Shown here piece by piece: positions 27,389 to 34,344 of a DNA stretch of 64,000 bases. Position 1 is the stretch's first letter. Each line of letters opens with the position of its first letter. This stretch comes from Pedobacter sp. KBS0701 (GTDB taxonomy: Bacteria; Bacteroidota; Bacteroidia; Sphingobacteriales; Sphingobacteriaceae): NCBI RefSeq assembly GCF_005938645.2, contig NZ_CP042171.1, forward strand, positions 992,001-1,056,000, given 5' to 3'. The translations under genes and the position numbers were made by a program. Below the pieces are notes generated by a model. The model had not been told where the DNA came from. It was given only the letters and a program-made list of their open reading frames with translations, and ran no database searches.

Positions 27389-28874
27389 GTTTTTTAATGA
27401 TTTTAATAATGTTTTCAATATCGCTGATGGTAGTTAGCGGGTTAAGTAGTGTAAATTTGAGGTAGAACTGTTGGTTAATCTTGGTACCGGCAACTAAAGC
27501 TTTTCCTTGATTGAACATTGCTTTTTTGATATATTGATTCATGGCGCAAACATCTAAGCGCAAGTTTTTTGGGCGGTAACGGAACACCAATGCACTGATG
27601 TCCGATTCGTTCATCAGCTCGAAATCGCTATCTGAATGTAACAGTCCGGCAATTTTGGCTGCGGTTTCGATAATCGTATCAAAATAGCCACCCAGTTTGT
27701 TTCTGCCCATCATTCTGAGTGTAAACCAAAGTTTTAAGGCATCAAATCTGCGGGTAGTCTGTATCGATTTGTTCACCTGGTTCGGTAAACCATCCTCATC
27801 ATGGTCTTTTGGGTTTAAGTAATCAGCATGGTGCGTAATCAGGTTGAAAAAGTTTTTATCGCATACCAGAAAACCGCTGCTGCTTACCGGCTGGAAGAAC
27901 GATTTATGATAATCAACTGTAACCGAATGTGCGAGTTCGATACCATTAAGTAAGCCTCTATATTTATCTGTTAACAATAATCCACAGCCATAAGCCGCAT
28001 CGATATGGAACCAGGTATTGTATTTTAGACTTATAGATGCAAGTTCTTTAAGCGGATCAATATTTCCGAAGTCGGTGGTGCCTGCCGTTCCTACAATGGC
28101 AATAGGAATATTGCCCTGAGCAATTTCCCGCTTAATGGCATCTTCCAGTAAAATGGTATTCATCCTGAAACTGCGGTCGGTTTTGATTTTGATTACCGAT
28201 TTTTCGCCCAAACCCAATAGTGAAGCATTTTTTTGGATACTAAAATGCGCTTTTTCAGAAACAAATATTCTGAAACGGGAAGCTTCCCGGGGTAATCCAT
28301 CAACTTTAATATTGTGGTTTAATGCGGTAATGGAATAGTGATCGCGGGCCAGTAAAATGCCCATTAAATTGCTTTGGGTGCCGCCACTGGTAAATATGCC
28401 ATCTGCTTTTTTGCTGAAACCGATCTGATCGCAGGTCCATTCGATCAGTTTTTGTTCAATTAAGGTACCGCCGGCACTTTGGTCCCAGGTATCGATTGAC
28501 GAATTGATGGCCGAAATCATCACTTCAGCAGCTACGGCGGGAATTACAATCGGACAGTTTAAATGTGCAATATAAGCAGGGTGGTGAAAGGCAACCGCAT
28601 GGCTGGTATAAAGTTGTTCAACTTCTTTAAGTAAAGCATCGTAGTTGTCGTGTGTTTTTTCAAATTCAATCGAATCAAACAGCGGTCTTAATTTCGACGG
28701 CGATACGCCACTGAAAGGTTGTTGATTGTTGTTGAGAAATTTTTTTACCGCCTGGGTAACTTTTCCCATTGCATGCAGGTATTCTGCTTCATTTTCATGG
28801 TGAAAGATTTCCTTCGTCGGACTTTCCGTGAGGAAATCAATAAGTTCATGTTTTTCGAGGTTTGATGTAAACAT
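27333..28874 (-). CDS. PLP-dependent decarboxylase (lysine / 2,4-diaminobutyrate / glutamate type)
   Basis: 513 residues, group II PLP decarboxylase. GIFTSGGTQSN at about 159-169, FHIDAAYGCG near 289-298 and the PLP lysine in SVTVDYHKSFFQP (K324). In siderophore loci this family supplies cadaverine or 1,3-diaminopropane. No diaminobutyrate aminotransferase (RhbA/DatA) is next to it, which favours lysine as substrate; that is an inference. First gene of the siderophore operon, with a hairpin-bearing leader of at least 70 nt. Confidence 0.9.
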   Translation of the reverse strand: MFTSNLEKHELIDFLTESPTKEIFHHENEAEYLHAMGKVTQAVKKFLNNNQQPFSGVSPSKLRPLFDSIEFEKTHDNYDALLKEVEQLYTSHAVAFHHPAYIAHLNCPIVIPAVAAEVMISAINSSIDTWDQSAGGTLIEQKLIEWTCDQIGFSKKADGIFTSGGTQSNLMGILLARDHYSITALNHNIKVDGLPREASRFRIFVSEKAHFSIQKNASLLGLGEKSVIKIKTDRSFRMNTILLEDAIKREIAQGNIPIAIVGTAGTTDFGNIDPLKELASISLKYNTWFHIDAAYGCGLLLTDKYRGLLNGIELAHSVTVDYHKSFFQPVSSSGFLVCDKNFFNLITHHADYLNPKDHDEDGLPNQVNKSIQTTRRFDALKLWFTLRMMGRNKLGGYFDTIIETAAKIAGLLHSDSDFELMNESDISALVFRYRPKNLRLDVCAMNQYIKKAMFNQGKALVAGTKINQQFYLKFTLLNPLTTISDIENIIKIIKKHGNEYVRLNQASADFRRN

Positions 28875-28916
28875 TTTTTTTCAGTTTTTCAAAAAGTTTA
28901 TTGGTAAAGGCAATAA

Positions 28917-28946
28917 AATACAGGCACATTAATGCCTGTATTTTTT
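28917..28946. terminator. Terminator-like hairpin in the siderophore operon leader
   Basis: AATACAGGCA / TGCCTGTATT is a perfect 10-bp stem with a 6-nt loop, flanked by T-runs on both strands. On the minus strand it lies 43-72 nt before the decarboxylase start, inside the probable leader, so it could attenuate or protect the mRNA. No plus-strand gene ends before it. Confidence 0.55.
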
Positions 28947-29141
28947 ATTCATCATCTGGTTAGCTGAGATATTTAAACTCGAACGATATATATCGATAAT
29001 TCTTGTTGCTAAGTTATGTGTTTATTTAGATTGATTAAAAATAATATTTTAAATTATTTTTAACATATTGTTAGTAAGTACTTTGTTAAGTATTACTTAA
29101 CCGTTTTAGTTCCTGAACAAATAAAAATTTTAATAATTTTA

Positions 29142-29173
29142 TTTGGATTTGATCTAAATAAATGATTGCTTTG
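29142..29173 (+). promoter_or_regulatory. Candidate promoter of the TonB receptor
   Basis: TTTG at 29142-29145, a 20-bp spacer and TTGCTTTG at 29166-29173 fit the Bacteroidota -33 TTTG / -7 TANNTTTG pattern with one mismatch. It would give a leader of about 15 nt. Confidence 0.45.
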
Positions 29174-29193
29174 CGCAAAAAAAATAATCATTA

Positions 29194-31614
29194 ATGAAGA
29201 ATCTATACTTAATTGCAATCTTTATCTGTGGATTTATCCTTACAGGTAAAGCACAAACCGTAGCCGGAAAGGTAATAGGCGAAACAGCTCCGCTTGCCGG
29301 AGCAAATATTAAAGTTGATGGTAAAAATACTTCGGCAACCACCAAAGCAGATGGCAGCTTCGAACTAAAGCTATCCGAAGGTGCCTACCAATTACAGGTA
29401 AGTTATGTGGGTTATACTACTGTTTCACAAAAAGTGAATCTGGCTAAAGATCAAACGGTTAATTTAACCATTAACCTGAGTCCAACCTCGAATATGCAGG
29501 AGGTGGTAGTGGTATCATCACGGAAACCGACTAAAATCAGCGAGATACCAGGTACCGTTTGGGTAGTAGATGGTGCAAAAATTCAGGAACAGGCGAGGGC
29601 AGGCATTCCTTTAAAACAAACATTGGCGCAATTGATCCCGAGTTTGGATGCCGGTCCGGAAGGGCGTACCAATTACGGACAGAACCAACGTGGCAGAGAT
29701 GCATTGGTGATGATTGATGGGGTATCTTTAAACAGTACGCGTGGTGTTAGCCGTCAGTTCGAATCAATCGATCCGTTTAATATCGAAAGAATTGAAGTTT
29801 TATCTGGTGCAAGCGCCGTTTATGGCGGTGGTGCAACAGGAGGGATCATCAACATCATCACTAAAAAAGGTCAGGACAGTCAGCCAAGTTTTACTACTCA
29901 GGTTGGTGTGCGCAGTGGATTAAAGGAAAAAAGCGATCATGATATACGCGTGGCACAGGCTATTTCTGGCGGTAATAAAGATTGGAACGGGCGCATCGGT
30001 ATGGCTTTTCAAAAAAACAATGCAGCTTATGGCGCAGATGGAAAGCAGATTTTTACTGACATTACCCAAACTGATTTACAATATAACCAATCGTTCGATT
30101 TTTTCGGAAGCACCGAATTTAAATTGACCGATTACCAAAAAATATCTGTGAATGCCCAATATTACAATTCGGGTTACCGTGGTGATAAAGACCTTTTCCT
30201 GGGTGCAAATTATGGTGGATTATTATCCAACCCAGCGCTCTTAGAGATGAGAAATGGCTATTCATCAGATGTTGACCCAAAAACAAGTAGAGCCAATATC
30301 AATGCGAATTATCAGGCAAGCGAAATTTTAGGCGGACAAACCTTGTATGTACAGGCAGCTGCCAGAAGTGAGCAGTTCAGCTTTCACCCATTCCCGGGGC
30401 AGGCAGCTATACCACAGCGACTTTACAGTGGTTCATCCATCCAAAATACTAATTATAGTGCTTTAAAACTGGTATTGAACAAAGACTGGAACAGACTTAA
30501 TCTTACTTACGGTATTGATGCAGATAACGAGAATTTTAACGCGCAGCAAGCTTTGTTCGATAGAGCAAAAGCCTTTGCATCTGGTGGTTTAAATAATACT
30601 ACTATAGCCACTATTGCACGTTACCCAAACTTTAGGGTAAATGGTTTATCTGGTTTTTTACAGGCGCAGGTTAAAGTGACCGACTTCTTAAGCCTGTCGG
30701 GAGGTGTGCGTCAGCAACGTATGTTTGTTAAAGTTGGCGATTTTGTAGGTACCACTGCTTCCGTACCTTTGGCTTATGGTGTTGGCAGAACGGCTGCGGC
30801 CATTGCTGGTGGTGAAAACCATTACGATGTAAACTTATTAAATGGTGGTTTAGTATTTAAAATTAACACGGCTCAACAGGCATGGGTTAATTTCTCACAG
30901 GGTTTTAACCTCGCAGATCCGGCTAAATATTACGGACAGGGGACTTATACCTTGGTAGGTACCAACTATAATTTAGGCAACTCCATTAATGTTGGAAGTT
31001 CTCCCTTAACAGGTATTAAAACAGAACAGTACGAAGCAGGTTACCGTTACCGCACAGGTGTATTTAATGCACAGGTAGCTGGTTTTTATGCTTTATCTGA
31101 TAAAAATGTAAAAACCAACAGCACATTCAATATTGAAGTTTTTGACGAAAAAGTAAGAAATATTGGTTTGGAAGGTTCATTATCTTTAAGCCTGAAAAAT
31201 GGTTTTGAAGTAGGTGCAAACGGTTTATACATTAAAACACAGAAACAGAATACCGATGGTACCTGGGCTTTACAGGATATAACTGTTTCAAGTCCGTCAA
31301 AATTGGCAGGCTACTTAGGTTATAATGGTAAAGTATTTGGTTTAAAGGCACAAATTTTTCATTCGTTCGATTCAAAAGATGATATTGGAACCGGTAGGGA
31401 ATTAAAAGGTTATACGACTGTTGATTTATTGGGATCGGTTAAAATATTTACCGGAAGTTTATCAGTAGGTGTACAAAACCTGTTGAACAAAAACTATCAG
31501 ACGATTTGGAGCCAACGTTCACAGTATCTGTATTCGGCATTAGCCAAACCAGAAACGTTTTACTATGCAGGCCGCGGCCGTACGTATAATTTAACTTATA
31601 CGCTTAATTACTAG
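29194..31614 (+). CDS. TonB-dependent siderophore receptor
   Basis: 806 residues. Signal peptide (LYLIAIFICGFILTGKAQ), a CarboxypepD_reg-like beta domain at about 22-95 (TVAGKVIGETAPLAGANIKV, SYVGYTTV), a plug domain from about 105 (DALVMIDGVSLNS, IDPFNIERIEVLSGASAVYG, GGIINIITKKG), then the 22-strand barrel ending TYNLTYTLNY with a terminal aromatic-rich strand. The position divergent from the hydroxamate genes makes the cognate ferric siderophore the likely ligand. No TonB-interacting signalling extension is seen. Confidence 0.95.
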   Translation: MKNLYLIAIFICGFILTGKAQTVAGKVIGETAPLAGANIKVDGKNTSATTKADGSFELKLSEGAYQLQVSYVGYTTVSQKVNLAKDQTVNLTINLSPTSNMQEVVVVSSRKPTKISEIPGTVWVVDGAKIQEQARAGIPLKQTLAQLIPSLDAGPEGRTNYGQNQRGRDALVMIDGVSLNSTRGVSRQFESIDPFNIERIEVLSGASAVYGGGATGGIINIITKKGQDSQPSFTTQVGVRSGLKEKSDHDIRVAQAISGGNKDWNGRIGMAFQKNNAAYGADGKQIFTDITQTDLQYNQSFDFFGSTEFKLTDYQKISVNAQYYNSGYRGDKDLFLGANYGGLLSNPALLEMRNGYSSDVDPKTSRANINANYQASEILGGQTLYVQAAARSEQFSFHPFPGQAAIPQRLYSGSSIQNTNYSALKLVLNKDWNRLNLTYGIDADNENFNAQQALFDRAKAFASGGLNNTTIATIARYPNFRVNGLSGFLQAQVKVTDFLSLSGGVRQQRMFVKVGDFVGTTASVPLAYGVGRTAAAIAGGENHYDVNLLNGGLVFKINTAQQAWVNFSQGFNLADPAKYYGQGTYTLVGTNYNLGNSINVGSSPLTGIKTEQYEAGYRYRTGVFNAQVAGFYALSDKNVKTNSTFNIEVFDEKVRNIGLEGSLSLSLKNGFEVGANGLYIKTQKQNTDGTWALQDITVSSPSKLAGYLGYNGKVFGLKAQIFHSFDSKDDIGTGRELKGYTTVDLLGSVKIFTGSLSVGVQNLLNKNYQTIWSQRSQYLYSALAKPETFYYAGRGRTYNLTYTLNY

Positions 31615-31629
31615 ATTCGATTTTTTTCG

Positions 31630-31717
31630 GTCGTCATCTCGACTGGAGCGCAGCGGAATGGAGAGATCTATCTAGGCAGATTTCTCGGCTTCGTTGCACT
31701 TCGCTAGAAATGACGAC
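31630..31717. terminator. Inverted repeat between convergent genes, probable bidirectional terminator
   Basis: GTCGTCAT at 31630-31637 and ATGACGAC at 31710-31717 close a repeat of the GTCATCTCGACTGGAGCGCAG family with T-runs outside both arms. It separates the TonB receptor from the convergent phosphoesterase gene. Confidence 0.6.
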
Positions 31718-31723
31718 CTTTTT

Positions 31724-32944
31724 TTACTTCCTTTTCAACTCAATCACCGTAATTTCAGGCCAGATACCAATCCGGCCCGAAAAACCCAGAAAACCAAAAC
31801 CTCTGTTTACATTCAAGTACCGCCCATTTTCGGTTTTAATGCCTGCCCAATGTTTATAACGGTATTTTACCGGGCTCCATTTAATACCAAAAGCTTCTAT
31901 ACCGAATTGCATACCATGTGTATGTCCGGCTAAAGAAAGCTGGATTTTAGAGGGATAATTTTTTACTTGTGCATCCCAATGAGAAGGATCGTGTGATAAA
32001 AGAATTTTAAAATCATCTTTACCTGTATTTTGAAGGGCTTTATTCAGATCGCCTCGCTCCCCAAAACCGATGCCCCAGTTTTCTATTCCGGCTAAAATAA
32101 TCTTCTCTCCGTTTTTGTGCAGTTCTACATGTTCATCCAGCAAAAGTTTAAAGCCCAGTTCTTTATGGTAAGCTTTTAATAAGTTTAAGTTCTTGATCTT
32201 ATCAGTTTCACTTGGCCATTTGATATAATCTCCATAATCGTGGTTCCCTAAAACAGAAAACTGTCCGAAAGGCGCTTTAATCTGCGAAAAATGACCGATA
32301 TAAGGCACAATTTCTGATGAGGCATTATTAACCAGATCGCCCGTAAAAACAAACAGGTCGCTTTTTTGGGCATTGATCATATCGATGCCTTTTTGAACGG
32401 CTTTTGGGTTGGTAAAACTTCCCGCATGTATATCCGAAATTTGGGTCAGCGTAAAACCATCAAAACTTTCAGGCAGATCATCAAAATACAAAGTGTGTTT
32501 AATTACACGATAGGCATATTTCCCCTGGGTAATGCCGTAAGCAAACAGGGCAATGGTTAAGCAGAACATCACAAAGGCAAAATCTACCCAATAGCTGCTG
32601 CGGCCGGCAACATGAAATCCGCCAGGTTCAAAATTGGTGGATAAGCCGATTAATAAGCGGTAAACATCGCCAAGCAACAGAAAAAAAGCGAAAACAATTT
32701 CTGAAGCAAAAACAATCAGAAAAGCGTGACTGACGATTTGGAAAAACTTATTGATGCCCTGAATCCGCATGTGCTGAATGCCGAAAAATAAGGCAAAAGT
32801 TAAGCCGATAATAAACACCCAAAAAATCGGACTGAGTAAACCGGATTGATTGATGGTGCCCAAGCCCGATAATACGTATGCATTTAGGGCAAAGAATATA
32901 ATTGCAACTATGATGAGCGGCAATAGATTGAGTTTTCTTTTCAT
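31724..32944 (-). CDS. Membrane-anchored metallophosphoesterase (YkuE-like)
   Basis: 406 residues. Four hydrophobic segments in the first ~150 residues, then a calcineurin-like phosphoesterase domain: QISDIHAGSF (about 160), FTGDLVNN, SVLGNHDYGDY, LLSHDPSHWD and LSLAGHTHGMQFG supply the metal ligands in the usual order. Enzymes of this build hydrolyse UDP-diacylglucosamine-like lipids or other phosphoesters; the substrate is not deducible. Convergent with the receptor gene. Confidence 0.9.
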   Translation of the reverse strand: MKRKLNLLPLIIVAIIFFALNAYVLSGLGTINQSGLLSPIFWVFIIGLTFALFFGIQHMRIQGINKFFQIVSHAFLIVFASEIVFAFFLLLGDVYRLLIGLSTNFEPGGFHVAGRSSYWVDFAFVMFCLTIALFAYGITQGKYAYRVIKHTLYFDDLPESFDGFTLTQISDIHAGSFTNPKAVQKGIDMINAQKSDLFVFTGDLVNNASSEIVPYIGHFSQIKAPFGQFSVLGNHDYGDYIKWPSETDKIKNLNLLKAYHKELGFKLLLDEHVELHKNGEKIILAGIENWGIGFGERGDLNKALQNTGKDDFKILLSHDPSHWDAQVKNYPSKIQLSLAGHTHGMQFGIEAFGIKWSPVKYRYKHWAGIKTENGRYLNVNRGFGFLGFSGRIGIWPEITVIELKRK

Positions 32945-33145
32945 TATTAAAAATCTGTAAATCAGAATAGCGGGTAAAAATAGAATTTAAACGCCCATAA
33001 TTACCTACTGTTAAGGCTGGCGGTTATTTTTACGTTTGTTTGATTAAAGGAATTTCTGTTATTATGCATTATATTTATGAATATGATAGTATGATGAATT
33101 AAAATCAACTTTCCGTTGCATATTTTATAATTTACTTTCTTTTAT

Positions 33146-33153
33146 TAGCTTTG
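33146..33153 (+). promoter_or_regulatory. -7 box of the Rrf2 gene (TAGCTTTG)
   Basis: Exact TANNTTTG match ending 7 bp before the start codon, so the message would be leaderless or nearly so. The -33 region lacks a good TTTG. Confidence 0.5.
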
Positions 33154-33160
33154 TACAAAT

Positions 33161-33607
33161 ATGCTATCCAAAAAAACAAAATATGCCATTAAAGCGCTTG
33201 TTGCGCTGGGTAAAAATTTAGATAAACCACCTATGCAGATTTCGAAAATTGCAGAGGAGGAGCATATCCCGAAAAAATTCTTAGAACAAATTCTGCTCGA
33301 TCTTCGTAATGCAGGTTTCTTGTACAGTAAAAAAGGTGCCGGAGGCGGTTATAGCCTGAATAAAAAACCAGAAGAGATTTTATTGGTACATGTAATGCGT
33401 GTAACCGACGGACCGATTGCGATGGTTCCATGTGCAAGTTTAAACTTTTACCACAAATGTGATGAGTGTGTAGATGAGAAAACCTGCGGAATTAGAAGTG
33501 CCTTTATCGATGTAAGGGATGCTACGCTTAAGGTTTTAACCGAAACCAGCATTGCCGATGTAATCGGCCGCGAGGATAACCTGAAGATCGGTATCGTTAA
33601 TTTATAA
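33161..33607 (+). CDS. Rrf2 family transcriptional regulator (CymR/IscR type)
   Basis: 148 residues. Winged HTH (KTKYAIKALVALGKNL, then KIAEEEHIPKKFLEQIL) and the wing GAGGGYSL at about 59-66. Four cysteines at 91, 100, 103 and 109 (PCASLNFYHKC, DEC, KTC) sit where IscR-like members bind an Fe-S cluster, so redox or iron-sulfur sensing is possible. It lies 0.7 kb upstream of the sulfite reductase on the same strand and is the best local candidate to control the sulfur genes through the conserved block at 34144-34181 and 43131-43168; this is an inference. Confidence 0.92.
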   Translation: MLSKKTKYAIKALVALGKNLDKPPMQISKIAEEEHIPKKFLEQILLDLRNAGFLYSKKGAGGGYSLNKKPEEILLVHVMRVTDGPIAMVPCASLNFYHKCDECVDEKTCGIRSAFIDVRDATLKVLTETSIADVIGREDNLKIGIVNL

Positions 33608-34143
33608 TTTTTTTAAAACTTTCTGCTAACGATCCGTCACCCTGACCTGTAGCGTAGCGCAAAGCTACGAAGTAAATTTATTTCAGGGTCTTTGTTGTTA
33701 TAATCAAACCTGCGAGGTCTTAAATAAATAATGTTTTTGGAAAGCAGTGTTTAATGCGTGTCGGTTACGATAGTACTGCTATCGCTGCAAGTCCTCGCTC
33801 ACTGTAGGCTTTCCGTTATATCAGGTTTAATCGGCAAAGAATTCCGAAGTTTCCAAGGAGTGGAGTGCAGGCAACTTCTGAAGTTTGGTCACTTTTTGCG
33901 ATAATTCTGCGTTAGGGATTGTAAGGGTTCAGTACCGATCCTTCATCGGTACCGGAGCGAAGCGCAGCCCTGCAAAAGCCCGACCCTTGCGAAGCTTGGG
34001 GAACGCCCAAATCAGTTGGCAGTTATCAATTTGCAGTTTTCAGTTACTCTTATTTAAGAATTTAATACCCAGATTTCTCACCTGATTAACTTCGGGACTG
34101 CGTTTTAGTCGAAATGACATTTCTTTAATGTAATTTTTTTCAC
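33608..34143. repeat. Intergenic region carrying a composite repeat element (inverted copy)
   Basis: No gene. A GTAGCGTAGC/GCTACG...TTTCAGGGTCT unit lies near 33635-33693. A composite element follows: part C at 33748-33829 (complement of the 47875-47955 unit, containing CGATAG...CTATCG hairpin arms) and part B at 33911-34020, whose GTTAGGGATTGTAAGGGTTC and GGTACCGGAGCGAAGCGCAG segments reappear reverse-complemented at 47656-47808. Confidence 0.7.
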
Positions 34144-34181
34144 AATAAATTACGACTATTCCTATATACTTTATATATTTG
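34144..34181 (+). promoter_or_regulatory. Promoter of the sulfur-assimilation operon with conserved upstream block
   Basis: The -7 box TATATTTG (34174-34181) fits TANNTTTG. The 38-bp block matches 43131-43168 at 34 positions, including AATAAATTAC and CTTTATATATTTG. There is no TTTG -33 element in either copy, so the conserved upstream part is likely a regulator site. The start of transcription should fall near 34186-34190. Confidence 0.7.
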
Positions 34182-34227
34182 GCGTATGAACTTCAATTTT
34201 ATACCTAACCAGTTAACCGCTAAGCAA

Positions 34228-34257
34228 ATGATGTGCTGTTGTTGTAAAACGCATTAA
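34228..34257 (+). CDS. Cysteine-rich leader peptide MMCCCCKTH
   Basis: ATG ATG, then four consecutive Cys codons (one TGC, three TGT), then Lys-Thr-His-stop. It lies about 40 nt into the predicted transcript of the sulfite-reductase operon and 36 nt before a Rho-independent terminator. An in-frame ATG at 34186 would give a 23-residue version but falls at the predicted transcription start, so I prefer the short form. A run of Cys codons in front of a cysteine-supply operon is the classical layout of ribosome-mediated attenuation. The peptide itself probably has no other function. Confidence 0.75.
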   Translation: MMCCCCKTH

Positions 34258-34293
34258 CAGGAGCCTACAGATAATTTTATGTGTAAAATATGG

Positions 34294-34324
34294 AATGCTT
34301 CTCGGTAACAGGGAGGCATTTTTT
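34294..34324 (+). terminator. Attenuator terminator in the sulfur operon leader
   Basis: AATGCTTCTC (34294-34303), loop GGTAACA, GGGAGGCATT (34311-34320), with six T at 34319-34324: a 10-bp stem including two G-U pairs and a U-run, ending 20 bp before the reductase start. The stop-codon region of the leader peptide contains GCATT (34251-34255), complementary to AATGC of the ascending arm, so an alternative antiterminator pairing is possible. A small ATTTTA/TAAAAT hairpin (34274-34289) lies between. Confidence 0.75.
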
Positions 34325-34344
34325 GAATAAAGCTAACAACATAT

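Larger units (their letters stand above)
28875..29193. promoter_or_regulatory. Divergent regulatory region of the siderophore locus
   Basis: 319 bp between the biosynthetic operon (minus) and the TonB receptor (plus). It holds a strong hairpin (28917-28946), an AT-rich dyad with 11-bp arms (29035-29063), a perfect 15-bp palindrome TTAAGTA-T-TACTTAA (29086-29100) and a candidate receptor promoter (29142-29173). One or more palindromes may bind an iron regulator such as Fur; none matches a consensus I can assert. Confidence 0.55.

Noticed and set aside
33885-34085. Plus-strand ORF of 66 codons before the sulfur promoter
   Set aside because: Lies wholly in part B of a repeat element; the same peptide (VFIGTGAKRSPAKP-like) appears antisense at 47533-47787, so it is repeat-encoded by chance.
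34186-34257. Longer 23-residue version of the Cys leader peptide starting at ATG 34186
   Set aside because: In frame, but this ATG coincides with the expected transcription start just after the TATATTTG box, so the double ATG at 34228 is the better start. It stays possible if transcription begins further upstream.
33608-34344. SAM or other known riboswitch in front of the sulfite reductase
   Set aside because: No conserved riboswitch core was recognisable; the Cys leader and terminator explain the region better. A covariance-model search would settle this.
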